Of a stretch of DNA of 64,000 bases, positions 1 through 8,143 are shown in pieces. The stretch spans positions 186,001 through 250,000 of the forward strand of contig NZ_HG917869.1 of NCBI RefSeq assembly GCF_000577895.1, written 5' to 3'. Position 1 is the stretch's first letter; each line of letters begins with the position of its first letter. The notes under the pieces were generated by a model. It was not told the origin of the DNA, did not search any database, and saw nothing but the letters and a program-made list of their open reading frames with translations. Origin of the DNA: Clostridium bornimense. Its GTDB lineage: Bacteria; Bacillota; Clostridia; Clostridiales; Clostridiaceae. The position numbers and the translations under genes are program-made.

Positions 1-2
1 CA

Positions 3-248
3 ATGCTTATTAAAGATGTTGGAAATAAACTTACAAAATTAGCTGGTGTTATTTTTATCGTATCTATTATAGCTTCTGTTGGAGCATGTTTCTTAGTAAA
101 AACAATTACAGGAGAATTAATTTTTGGAATTTTAGCATCAGTAGGTTTTTTAATTCTATACATGCCTTTATCTTGGATAATATATGGTGTTGGAGAGTAT
201 ATTAAGACCCTTAAGGACTTAGGCGAATATATGAATTATGTTGATTAA
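3..248 (+). CDS. small two-span membrane protein, possibly 5'-partial
   Basis: This encodes an 81-residue hydrophobic protein that I do not recognise. Two membrane segments are visible, at about residues 13-32 and 40-62, followed by a short charged tail. The ATG is at the very edge of the window with only two bases upstream, so the ribosome binding site cannot be seen and the true start may lie outside. A strong intrinsic terminator follows 19 bases after the stop, so this gene ends its transcription unit. No function is offered. Confidence 0.6.
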   Translation: MLIKDVGNKLTKLAGVIFIVSIIASVGACFLVKTITGELIFGILASVGFLILYMPLSWIIYGVGEYIKTLKDLGEYMNYVD

Positions 249-266
249 AATATAATGGTTGCGGTA

Positions 267-314
267 AAGGCTGTTATAAAACAATTAATTGTTTTATAAC
301 AGCCTTATTTTTTA
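267..314 (+). terminator. intrinsic terminator
   Basis: The arms AAGGCTGTTATAAAAC and GTTTTATAACAGCCTT pair perfectly around a short AT-rich loop and are followed by a T-rich run. It closes the first gene. The stem sequence resembles the hairpin at 25348-25387. Confidence 0.9.
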
Positions 315-450
315 ATATTAGTAGTTTGTAAAATTACTATTTTTAATATTTTTTGTTACATTTAGTATATTTATTAAAAAAATTAGTCAAAAACAGTAAT
401 AAATGTATTATAATTATAATTGTAATTATATTTTTTAGAGGTGATTAAGG

Positions 451-1710
451 ATGAAAATATTATTGTACGGATTAGAAAAAGGTCATTTAATCGTAGAAAA
501 ATATTTAAAAAAGAATCATAAGATTGTAGGCTATGTCGATGAATTTTTCAAAGGGAAAGAATATAATGAAGTAGATGTTTATATGAAAGATTCTATTAAT
601 GATTTGAAATTTGATTATATTGTTATAGCTATTGAGTCTGTGGGAGAAAGAAAGAAAGCATATGAGGATTTACTAAAGTTAGGTATTGAAAGTAATAAAA
701 TAGTTAATTTTTTTGATATATATATGGACTGTTATAGTTATAGACTAGATATTCCATTAAAAAAGATAGATAGGATAATGTCTAATGTTAATAAGCCACT
801 AGATGGAATTATATTAGGAATTAGTCATGGATTGTGTGGTATTAATCCTAAATATCTGCAAAAAAACTTTTGTAATTTAGCGATACCTTCTCAGGATTTA
901 TATTATAATTTAAAGCAGTTGAAACATTTAATTAAAAATTACAAAGATAAAATAGAGAAATTGCAATATGTTGTAATAGATATGTTTACATATATATATT
1001 TTAATTATGATATATCATTGACTAAAAATGCTGTGTTATATTATGAATTAAGTGGCTATAGAGATGATGAAAGTCATAATTTTGCTAAAAATAAGAACTT
1101 TGATGGTACTATTTCAGAAGAGTTAGCAAAAATACAAGCGCGATATGAGAAGGAAGGTATAGAGAAGTATTCAAGAAAAGATGTAAAAGAAAAGAAAGAT
1201 ATTTATAATTCTTTGTTTGATATGGATAATGTAGATGTAAATGAAGATTTTAAAAGAATGGGTATATATGATAGATATGTAAGTGATTTTTCTACTAGAA
1301 TTGAAAGAGAAAGAATAATTACTGATGAGGAAATTGAAAAGTTAAAATCTGAATATATGCCGAATAGTATTGCTGTTAATATGTTTAGTGAAACTGTGAA
1401 AGAAAATATCGAAATATTCAATGAACTGTTAGAGACAATATTTGAACTAAATAAAGATATGAAAGTGTATCTAGTTTTAATTCCGCAATATATAGAAAGA
1501 GAAATAAAAGTACAAAAAGAAGATTTAGAGTGGAAACCAAAGTTTTACGATATCTTATCAAAGTTTAGAGAAAAATATAAATTCGAAATTTTAGATTTTA
1601 AGGATTGCGAAGATATATCTGCAAACCGAGAATATTATTATGATTTTGGACATCTTAATTATAAAGGATCAATGGTATTTACGGAGTTATTAAACAGTTA
1701 TATATATTAA
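451..1710 (+). CDS. SGNH-hydrolase-like protein with N-terminal Rossmann-like domain
   Basis: This 419-residue protein appears to have two parts. Residues 1-90 look like a nucleotide-binding fold: it starts MKILLYGLEKG, then YVDEF and IVIAIESVG, as in the N-terminal halves of sugar acyltransferase-associated and cell-surface polysaccharide proteins. The remainder has the bookends of an SGNH/GDSL-type esterase: GISHGLCGIN near residue 123, where a GDS block would be, and DFGHLNYKGS near residue 400, matching the terminal DxxH block. The role is probably in modification of a surface glycan, but this is inference. It starts at an ATG with AGAGGTGA upstream, and the Crp/Fnr gene begins 15 bases after its stop, so the two are probably cotranscribed. 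The nucleophile block is atypical, so catalysis is not certain. Confidence 0.55.
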   Translation: MKILLYGLEKGHLIVEKYLKKNHKIVGYVDEFFKGKEYNEVDVYMKDSINDLKFDYIVIAIESVGERKKAYEDLLKLGIESNKIVNFFDIYMDCYSYRLDIPLKKIDRIMSNVNKPLDGIILGISHGLCGINPKYLQKNFCNLAIPSQDLYYNLKQLKHLIKNYKDKIEKLQYVVIDMFTYIYFNYDISLTKNAVLYYELSGYRDDESHNFAKNKNFDGTISEELAKIQARYEKEGIEKYSRKDVKEKKDIYNSLFDMDNVDVNEDFKRMGIYDRYVSDFSTRIERERIITDEEIEKLKSEYMPNSIAVNMFSETVKENIEIFNELLETIFELNKDMKVYLVLIPQYIEREIKVQKEDLEWKPKFYDILSKFREKYKFEILDFKDCEDISANREYYYDFGHLNYKGSMVFTELLNSYIY

Positions 1711-1725
1711 AGTGGAGATAAAATA

Positions 1726-2406
1726 ATGGATAAGTTAATTGATAAACTAGTGAAGAATGAAATTTTTAATGAAATTGATAGTAAGATAATAGAAGATATA
1801 ATTTCTGAAGTAGACTACTATATAAATAAATATAATGCAGGTCAAATTATTGCTCAAGAAGAAGATAATTGTAATGCTCTTGGTTTTATACTTAGTGGTA
1901 AAATAGAAATCAAAAGAATATATAGTTGTGGAAAAGAAATTATATTAAATAAATTTGGAGTAGGAGAAGTTTTTGGAGAGGCATTAATTTTTTCTAAAAA
2001 TCATAATTATCCTGCTACAGTAGTAGCTTTAGAAGATACAGAAATTTTTTATATTACTAAAGTTGATATGATAAAACTTTGTAGTAAATATGAAAAAATA
2101 TTAGAAAATTTTATGTCTCTTCTCAGTGACAAGGTTATTATGTTAAATTCTAAAATAAAAATACTATCGTTTAAGAGCATAAAGCATAAAATAGTTGATT
2201 ATATTTTAGAAGAAAGAAAAAGACAAAATAGTAACGAGATATATCTTAGTGGAAATAAAGAAAATATAGCAGCATTACTAGGTATACCTAGACCGTCATT
2301 TTCTAGAGAATTAATAAACTTAAGAGATATGGGACTTATTAGTTTTGATAGAAAAACTATAAAGATACTTCATTTAGATAAGTTAGAGGAAATTTTATTA
2401 GATTAA
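1726..2406 (+). CDS. Crp/Fnr-family transcriptional regulator
   Basis: The 226-residue protein has an N-terminal cyclic-nucleotide-binding-type beta-roll (about residues 20-125, with the GEVFGEALIF signature) and a C-terminal winged helix containing NKENIAALLGIPRPSFSRELINLRDMGLIS, written here in part as ALLGIPRPSFSREL. That helix-turn-helix is typical of Crp/Fnr proteins. No cysteine cluster for an FeS centre is present, so it is not a classical Fnr. In clostridia such proteins control stress, nitrosative and anaerobic genes. A GTAAC-N4-GTTAC dyad of the kind this superfamily binds sits upstream of hcp at 13334-13361, but a link between the two is only a guess. An intrinsic terminator follows at 2452-2488. 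Confidence 0.85.
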   Translation: MDKLIDKLVKNEIFNEIDSKIIEDIISEVDYYINKYNAGQIIAQEEDNCNALGFILSGKIEIKRIYSCGKEIILNKFGVGEVFGEALIFSKNHNYPATVVALEDTEIFYITKVDMIKLCSKYEKILENFMSLLSDKVIMLNSKIKILSFKSIKHKIVDYILEERKRQNSNEIYLSGNKENIAALLGIPRPSFSRELINLRDMGLISFDRKTIKILHLDKLEEILLD

Positions 2407-2451
2407 TCCAAAAGAAAAATTATTTAATGCAGTATAATGTTGAAAAAATAT

Positions 2452-2488
2452 AAAGGTACTAAAAACTTAAACTTTTCAGTACCTTTTT
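2452..2488 (+). terminator. intrinsic terminator
   Basis: AAAGGTACT and AGTACCTTT pair with an AT-rich inner stem, and a T-run follows. It closes the 451-2406 operon. Confidence 0.8.
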
Positions 2489-2619
2489 CTTTGAATAAGT
2501 TATAATTTCTATTTGTGGCATGGGAAAAGAATACTGGAATGATGTTGTGTTTACAAAATATGTTACAATTAAAGTCAGAGCAGGATCCAATAATATTATT
2601 TTTATAAAAGGTGAGGTTT

Positions 2620-3027
2620 ATGGAGTACAATATTGGACACATAGTTAAAGAACTTAAAATAAATAAAGAAACTATACGGTATTATGAAAAAATAGGATTA
2701 TTAGAAGAGATAAAGAAAGATAGTAATGGATATAGAATATACACAGATGATGATATAGAGAGAATTAAGTTTATTTTAATGGCAAAAGAATATTATTTTA
2801 CTCTTAAGGAAATAGCGATTTTACTGAAAAAAGTATTTCCTAAGAGTAGTGGTCTAAAACAAGATGAAATAATAGAGATAGTGGATGATAAAGTTGATGA
2901 AATTGATAAAAAGATAGATGAATTAAAGATTATAAAAAAGGTATTAATTAAAGTTAAGAATAATGTTCTTATAAACAAAAATGCTTGCTATTTTGGAAAG
3001 TCAAAAGAAGAAATAGTAAATCTTTAG
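2620..3027 (+). CDS. MerR-family transcriptional regulator
   Basis: The protein opens with the MerR winged helix: VKELKINKETIRYYEKIGLL, then NGYRIYTDDDIERI and TLKEI. A long dimerisation helix follows (about residues 70-120) and a short tail with a single cysteine (NACYFGK). I place the start at ATG 2620 (135 residues), because AAAGGTGA lies 6-13 bases upstream; the GTG at 2611 overlaps that ribosome binding site. With only one tail cysteine it lacks a classical metal-binding loop. The next gene is read from a promoter that begins two bases after this stop and has the long spacer MerR activators act on, so the flavodoxin-ferredoxin gene is its probable target. Confidence 0.9.
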   Translation: MEYNIGHIVKELKINKETIRYYEKIGLLEEIKKDSNGYRIYTDDDIERIKFILMAKEYYFTLKEIAILLKKVFPKSSGLKQDEIIEIVDDKVDEIDKKIDELKIIKKVLIKVKNNVLINKNACYFGKSKEEIVNL

Positions 3028-3028
3028 C

Positions 3029-3060
3029 TTGACATTGTACTATAGTACATCCCTTATACT
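3029..3060 (+). promoter_or_regulatory. MerR-type promoter with internal operator
   Basis: A consensus -35 TTGACA (3029-3034) and a -10 TATACT (3055-3060) are separated by 20 bases rather than 17. The 14-base perfect palindrome TGTACTATAGTACA (3036-3049) lies between them. An overlong spacer filled by a dyad is the hallmark of MerR-activated promoters, and a MerR gene ends two bases upstream. Confidence 0.85.
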
Positions 3061-3090
3061 AAATTTATCAATTGTAAGGGAGTTGAAACT

Positions 3091-3891
3091 ATGATTATTA
3101 AAAGAAATAGTATATTATATTTTTCAGGAACAGGAAATACTTATGATGTAGCTAGTAAATTAGCAAAGAGATGTAATTTAAAACTTATTAATATTGCATC
3201 TTTAATTGAAGAAGAGGAATTAGAAATTAAATGTGAAACTATTGGTATTGCTTTCCCAATATATTATGGTGGAATTCCTAAAATAGTGAATGGAATAATT
3301 AGTAAAATGAAGTTTTACAATGAGCCATATATATTTGCATTATCCACTTATGGGGGAATGCCAGGGAATCCATTTAAGATTTTAGAGAGAATATTGAAGG
3401 AGAAAGAGGGAACTTTAGGATCAGGATTTTTAGTGAATATGCCAGGAAATTATCTTCCTCGAAATGGTGCTAGGAGAAGCAGTGTACAGATAAGAAACTT
3501 TAAAAGGGCCGATAAAAAAATAGAAGAAGTCACAGAGTTAATTATATCTAAAAAGGTTTTGCAATATGAAAAAAGTCCATATATAATTGACAGACCATTT
3601 TCTAATTTTTTGGAGAAGCGGATTGAAAAATTATCAGGCTATGATGTGAACTTTAGAGTTGACGATAAGTGTGATAATTGTGGAATTTGCATAAAGATTT
3701 GCCCTGTTAAAAATATTAATGTTGAAAGTGGTACATTAAGATGGTTAGAAAAATGTGAACAATGTATGGCGTGTATACAGTATTGTCCAAGAAAGGCAAT
3801 ACAATATGGTAAAAAAACATCTAAGAAAAAGAGATATACAAATCCTAATGTGGATTATTTGAAAGTGCTTTTAGATAATTCAGCCAATTAA
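3091..3891 (+). CDS. EFR1-family flavodoxin-ferredoxin fusion
   Basis: The 266-residue protein joins a flavodoxin-like N-terminus (phosphate loop FSGTGNT at residues 11-17; YYGGIPK and STYGG further along) to a bacterial ferredoxin domain with two complete [4Fe-4S] motifs, C194-C197-C200-C204 and C222-C225-C228-C232. EFR1 proteins are thought to shuttle low-potential electrons in anaerobes. The start is ATG with AAGGGAG upstream. It is transcribed from the MerR-type promoter at 3029-3060, so expression is probably induced by a signal sensed by the upstream MerR protein, plausibly redox or toxic-compound stress. The domains are complete and nothing is truncated. Confidence 0.88.
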   Translation: MIIKRNSILYFSGTGNTYDVASKLAKRCNLKLINIASLIEEEELEIKCETIGIAFPIYYGGIPKIVNGIISKMKFYNEPYIFALSTYGGMPGNPFKILERILKEKEGTLGSGFLVNMPGNYLPRNGARRSSVQIRNFKRADKKIEEVTELIISKKVLQYEKSPYIIDRPFSNFLEKRIEKLSGYDVNFRVDDKCDNCGICIKICPVKNINVESGTLRWLEKCEQCMACIQYCPRKAIQYGKKTSKKKRYTNPNVDYLKVLLDNSAN

Positions 3892-4313
3892 TGTTAATAG
3901 GTTCAAAATAGAGAATTGATTGATGAACATTTAGAGGATATTAAAACATTGTTGCAGATAAAAGTAAATCATAAGAAAATATATCGTAAACTTTATGTAA
4001 AATACCATTACTAGGATAATAAACCTATATATCATTAAGCAACAGTGAGAGAAGTAAAATATAATTTCGTAATAAAAGAGATGGTTTTAGAATCATTTCT
4101 TTTTTATTATTTTTGAAATTAAAATGTACGTGACGTAACTATAGAAAAATAATAGCCTTACGTGAGGCAATGTAATAAATTTTATATAAGAATAAATAGA
4201 AAAAGAAAATAATTTCAAGCTCATGTGTTATAATTTAACAATAGATAGCGATTGATGGAAAGGTGACTGGGTTGGAGAAAAATGTGTAAATATGAATTTG
4301 GGGGAATAAATGT
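3892..4313. other. intergenic region with a decayed reading frame
   Basis: From 3901 to about 4015 one plus-strand frame reads as plausible protein (for example RELIDEHLEDIKTLLQIKV) but has no convincing start signal, so it looks like a gene remnant. At about 4075-4106 a GU-containing hairpin with a T-run could be a terminator. One copy of the TACGTGACGTA motif lies at 4127-4137. Nothing else is recognised. Confidence 0.4.
4127..4137. repeat. TACGTSACGTA intergenic motif, copy 1
   Basis: TACGTGACGTA, a 5+1+5 palindrome. Read on the minus strand it continues CATTTT, matching copies 3, 4 and 6. Confidence 0.6.
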
Positions 4314-4646
4314 ATGAATGAAGATATTCAGAGCTATATTAATAAATATTCTAATGAAATAATACAACTCTTTACAGATTTGAGAAAGTTGGTTGTTGAT
4401 AGTGTTTCTCAAACAGTAGATGAAAAACTATGGGCAAAATTGCCTAGTTATTATATTGAAGATAGATTTATAAGAATTATTCCATTTAAAGATCACATAA
4501 ATGTTGAAGCAAAAGCAGTAGTACAATATAGAGCAGAATTGAAAGAATTTAAGATAACTCCTAAAGGTATGCTACAAATTTATATCAATCAGAATATACC
4601 AAAGGATATTTTGACATTGATATTTAAAGAAACATTATTGGGATAA
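4314..4646 (+). CDS. DUF1801 / YdhG-like protein
   Basis: A 110-residue protein with the pattern of the DUF1801 (YdhG, SCP2-like fold) family: an N-terminal helix (DIQSYINKYSNEIIQLFTDLRKLV), then EKLWAKLPSYY and a beta-rich half with VEAKAVVQYRAELKEFKITPKGMLQIY. Some members have been described as iron chaperones; the molecular role of this one is unknown. It starts at an ATG preceded by GGGGGAATAA and appears to be a single-gene unit in a run of small enzyme genes. Confidence 0.65.
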   Translation: MNEDIQSYINKYSNEIIQLFTDLRKLVVDSVSQTVDEKLWAKLPSYYIEDRFIRIIPFKDHINVEAKAVVQYRAELKEFKITPKGMLQIYINQNIPKDILTLIFKETLLG

Positions 4647-4785
4647 ATTTTAATTTATAGAGGAAATTTTTTAACATTCTTCATTAAAGTGAGTATTAGA
4701 TTAAATAATTTTCCATAAAAAGTTAATGTTTTCAAATTTATATGCTATAATTTAACAAAAACAGAATTTATGGAGGTATAAGAAA

Positions 4786-5211
4786 GTGCCAATATTGATA
4801 CCAACTTTTAATTTTTCAGGGAAATGCGAAGAAGCATTGAAATTATATCAAAAGGCATTTGATGCTAAACTTTTATGTATGCTCAGATATTCAGATGCTG
4901 ACAAGAGGGACTATCATTGGGAGCTCACAGAAGAACAGAAGAAATATGTTTATCACTCAGAACTTTTGATTGGAAATCAGAGGATTATGTTGAGTGATAA
5001 TATTGATGTTCCATTTATGACCAGTTATGCAACATTTCTTACAGTAATATTTGATACTAAGGAAGAAGTGCAAAAAGCATATGATGTCTTAAAAGAAAAT
5101 AGTACAACAATATATCCTCTTGACAGTACTACATATAGTTCATGTAGAGTTGTCTTTATAGATAAATTTGGATTTAGATGGGGATTAATGACCGAGCAAA
5201 CAGAAAGATAA
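4786..5211 (+). CDS. VOC-family (PhnB-like / glyoxalase fold) protein
   Basis: The 141-residue protein begins with the PhnB-like signature FNFSGKCEEALKLYQKAFDAKL and later has YHSELLIGNQRIMLSD and FIDKFGFRWGLMTEQ, all typical of the vicinal-oxygen-chelate proteins annotated as 3-demethylubiquinone methyltransferase-like or PhnB-like. The substrate is unknown; a clostridium does not make ubiquinone, so that family name should not be taken literally. The start codon is GTG, with TGGAGG placed correctly upstream. It stands alone. Confidence 0.8.
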   Translation: MPILIPTFNFSGKCEEALKLYQKAFDAKLLCMLRYSDADKRDYHWELTEEQKKYVYHSELLIGNQRIMLSDNIDVPFMTSYATFLTVIFDTKEEVQKAYDVLKENSTTIYPLDSTTYSSCRVVFIDKFGFRWGLMTEQTER

Positions 5212-5330
5212 CAATGCTTTGATAAATTATAATAAGTAGATTACATTAGAAAAAAGTATTTGTATAGAAATATAGCGTAATAAGATGAATGAGATTATGG
5301 AGATTTCACATATATAAATAGGGAGAAGAT

Positions 5331-6035
5331 ATGATTAAAGATAAATTTAAGATTAATAATATTCCCGTAGTTTTATGGGGAGACAAGAGTGAAAAACTTT
5401 TTATTGCAGTACATGGAAATATGTCAAATAAGGAAGATACAGTGATTAAAATTTTAGCTGAAGAAGCTGTAAAAAAGGGGTATCAAGTACTAAGTTTTGA
5501 TTTACCAGAACATGGAGAAAGAAAAAGTGATAGTACTCCTTGTAAGGTACAATTTTGCGTTGAGGATTTAACTATAATTGGGAAGTATGCAAAAGAACAT
5601 TGGAAGGAGATAAGTTTATTTGCTTGTAGTATGGGAGCTTATTTTAGTCTTCTAGCTTATCAAAATGATATTATAAAAAAAGCATTATTTTTGTCTCCGG
5701 TAGTTAATATGGAAAGAATTATTGAAAACATGATGAAATGGTTTAATGTAACACCAGAACGTTTAAAGGAAGAAATTATGATAGAGACGCCAGTTGGTGA
5801 GAAATTATATTGGGATTACTTATGTTATGTAAAAGAGCATCCTATTGACATGTGGAATATTGATACATGTATTATGTATGGGGCGAAGGATAATTTATGT
5901 GAAATTGAAATGATTAATAATTTTGTTCAAAAGTTTCATTGTAATTTAGAAATTGTGGAGGTAGGAGAGCATTATTTTCATACAGAAGAACAATTAAATG
6001 CATTTAGATATTGGTTAAGTAATCATATTAATTAG
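5331..6035 (+). CDS. alpha/beta hydrolase
   Basis: A 234-residue cytoplasmic alpha/beta-hydrolase. The oxyanion HGN block lies at residues 28-30, the nucleophile elbow CSMGA places Ser100, and the likely acid Asp187 (GAKDNLCE) and His214 (GEHYFHTEE) complete the triad in the expected order. The substrate cannot be told from the sequence; related small clostridial proteins are annotated as esterases or lipases. It has no signal peptide. The HEAT-repeat gene begins 27 bases after its stop and may be cotranscribed. Confidence 0.8.
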   Translation: MIKDKFKINNIPVVLWGDKSEKLFIAVHGNMSNKEDTVIKILAEEAVKKGYQVLSFDLPEHGERKSDSTPCKVQFCVEDLTIIGKYAKEHWKEISLFACSMGAYFSLLAYQNDIIKKALFLSPVVNMERIIENMMKWFNVTPERLKEEIMIETPVGEKLYWDYLCYVKEHPIDMWNIDTCIMYGAKDNLCEIEMINNFVQKFHCNLEIVEVGEHYFHTEEQLNAFRYWLSNHIN

Positions 6036-6062
6036 TGATTATATTTTGTGAGGTGAATGAGG

Positions 6063-6509
6063 GTGCAAGATATTCAGAGTTTAGTTAATGGCTTAATGAG
6101 CAGTGATGATAAGCAGGCGTATCAATGCTTAAAACAACTTGAAATTGAGAGTAATGATTCTGATATTGTCTATAAATTTTTCGAAACTTTTGTAAAGATG
6201 TTGGATAATGTAAACTCCTATATAAGAACAAGGGGTATTATTCTTATAGCTGCCAATGCAAAGTGGGATATTGATTATAAGATTGATGAGATTATAGATA
6301 AATATTTAAAACATATTATGGATGACAAACCTATTACAGCAAGGCAATGTATCAAATCATTACCACTGATGGTAAAATATAAGCCAGACTTAAAGGAAGA
6401 TGTTATAAGTGCACTTTATAAAGCGAATCCGCAAAAATATAAAGAAAGTATGCAGCCATTAGTTGTAAAAGATATTCAAAAGTCCTTGGATATTATTAGT
6501 GGATTATAG
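6063..6509 (+). CDS. HEAT-repeat-like small protein
   Basis: An all-helical protein of about 148 residues with the rhythm of HEAT repeats (SYIRTRGIILIAANAKW, then ITARQCIKSLPLMVKY). Proteins of this kind are often labelled SufBD protein in clostridial genomes, without real similarity to SufB or SufD. The GTG at 6063 is preferred because GAGGTGA ends 6 bases before it; the ATG at 6057 abuts that site. It probably acts as a protein-binding scaffold, but no partner is evident. Confidence 0.6.
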   Translation: MQDIQSLVNGLMSSDDKQAYQCLKQLEIESNDSDIVYKFFETFVKMLDNVNSYIRTRGIILIAANAKWDIDYKIDEIIDKYLKHIMDDKPITARQCIKSLPLMVKYKPDLKEDVISALYKANPQKYKESMQPLVVKDIQKSLDIISGL

Positions 6510-6652
6510 GTATTAAATGAGTATAATATGTGATATACCGCGTCATTACATAGATGTTAATGATATAGAAGTGAAAGTGGAAATTATGAATATGAACAAG
6601 CGGAATAGCAAACTTATCATGAAATGATTGCAGTTAAATAGTCTTTTTGTCG

Positions 6653-6689
6653 AAAGAATGGTCTTTATTAGAGATCGTTCTTTTTTTCT
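6653..6689 (+). terminator. intrinsic terminator
   Basis: AAGAATGGTCT pairs with AGATCGTTCTT (two GU pairs), and a T-run follows. It closes the 5331-6509 pair. The rest of 6510-6788 shows nothing recognisable. Confidence 0.8.
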
Positions 6690-6788
6690 ATTATAGTAAT
6701 AGATAAAATTATAGTGTACAATCAACATATATAATATTACAGAATTGTTAAAATGGTATATAGAATTTGTAATAAAAAGGAGTGTATT

Positions 6789-7367
6789 ATGAAGATTTTA
6801 CTTTTATGTGCAAAGGCTTTTGAAACAATGGAGTTTAGTGTATTTGTTGATGTAATGGGATGGGCTCACGACGACTTTCAGTGTGATATTGAAGTAGAAA
6901 CATGTGGTTTTAATAAGATAGTAACTAGTACATTTGGAATACCAATTACTGTTGATAGACTTATTGATGATATTCGTCCTGAAGAATATGATGCATTAGC
7001 TATTCCAGGAGGTTTCGAAGAGTATGGTTTTTATGATGAAGCTTATGATGAGAAAACACTGAAATTAATTAGGGACTTTGATAGCCTAAATAAGCCAATA
7101 GCTACAGTTTGTGTTGCAGCTTTCTCATTAGCTAAAAGTGGAGTTCTTAAAGGAAGAAATGCTACTACATATCATCTAAGAGGTGGTTATAAACAAAAAG
7201 AATTAGCTAAATTTGGAGTTAATGTTATTAATGAACCTATCGTAGTAGATAGAAATATTATAACATCTTATTGTCCTCAGACAGTACCAGATGTGGCTTT
7301 TAGATTACTTGAAATGCTTACATCAGAAGAAAAAATGAAACTTGTAAAAGAAGCAATGGGATATTAA
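6789..7367 (+). CDS. DJ-1/PfpI-family protein
   Basis: A 193-residue DJ-1/PfpI superfamily member. The nucleophile elbow reads [10 protein letters not shown], with the conserved cysteine, preceded by [12 protein letters not shown]; the acid-bearing [10 protein letters not shown] segment lies near the N-terminus. Family members act as glyoxalases, deglycases, chaperones or amidotransferase-like hydrolases, and the sequence does not distinguish these. I choose ATG 6789 because AAAGGAG lies 6-12 bases upstream; the ATG at 6753 has no ribosome binding site. It is followed by a GNAT gene and probably belongs to a short unit with it. Confidence 0.85.
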   Translation: MKILLLCAKAFETMEFSVFVDVMGWAHDDFQCDIEVETCGFNKIVTSTFGIPITVDRLIDDIRPEEYDALAIPGGFEEYGFYDEAYDEKTLKLIRDFDSLNKPIATVCVAAFSLAKSGVLKGRNATTYHLRGGYKQKELAKFGVNVINEPIVVDRNIITSYCPQTVPDVAFRLLEMLTSEEKMKLVKEAMGY

Positions 7368-7419
7368 TAAGTTATTAATATTGAGTAATGGATAAATAGG
7401 AATTTGCAGAGGTGTTAAT

Positions 7420-7932
7420 ATGAATTTAAGAATGGCTAACATGGATGATTTGCCACAGCTTAAGGCTGTATATGAAAAAATAATTGACAATATGAATAAA
7501 GACAATATCCAGATTTGGGATGAAATTTATCCATGCGAGTTTTTTGGTGATGATATTGCAAATAATCGTCTTTATGTTTTAGAGGAAAACAATGAGATAG
7601 TTTCCGCTTTTGCTTTATGTAATTCAAATGCAGGAGCGGAGTACGTTAAATGGGAAAACAAGTATGATAAAGCAGTATATATTGATAGGTTTGGAGTTAA
7701 TGTCAATTATTTGAGAAAAGGAATTGGCAGTTTAATGCTTAATAAGGCAATTACTCTTGCAAGAAGTAATGGGGCTAAATATTTAAGGCTTTTTGTTGTG
7801 GATATAAATGAACCTGCGATAAATCTTTATATAAAAAATGGATTTAAAAGAGTTGATGGAATCTATGATGAAATAATTGACGATGATCTTGTATTACATG
7901 AATTTGGATTTGAAATAGAAACGTCAATATGA
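7420..7932 (+). CDS. GNAT-family N-acetyltransferase
   Basis: A 170-residue acetyltransferase. The acetyl-CoA loop motif A is RFGVNVNYLRKGIGSLMLNKAI (R-K-G-I-G), and NEPAINLYIKNGFKRVDG is the typical C-terminal motif B. The N-terminus LRMANMDDLPQLKAVYEKI is the usual first strand and helix. The acceptor is unknown. It starts at ATG 7420 with GAGGTG upstream and is one of at least six GNAT-type sequences in the window. Confidence 0.88.
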   Translation: MNLRMANMDDLPQLKAVYEKIIDNMNKDNIQIWDEIYPCEFFGDDIANNRLYVLEENNEIVSAFALCNSNAGAEYVKWENKYDKAVYIDRFGVNVNYLRKGIGSLMLNKAITLARSNGAKYLRLFVVDINEPAINLYIKNGFKRVDGIYDEIIDDDLVLHEFGFEIETSI

Positions 7933-8143
7933 TATAAAATCCAATTTCTAAGATAGAACTATAAATTATCGGGTAATATGTTTAAAGATAAATAAGAATT
8001 AATTATGTGAATTTTGACTATTAACCTAAAGTTAATTATATTACATAATATTTAACTATCTCTCAATTGTGAAGGAGTAATTGCTTTGATAAAATTATAC
8101 AAAGGAAAGCTTTTCTAATATACTTTTGAGAGGATGATTCTAA

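Noticed and set aside
4221-4412. 63-residue minus-strand frame
   Set aside because: It overlaps the DUF1801 gene antisense and has no ribosome binding site.
6541-6690. A third copy of the candidate small RNA
   Set aside because: The terminator stem (AAGAATGGTC) and a few upstream bases match, but there is no matching promoter or body sequence.
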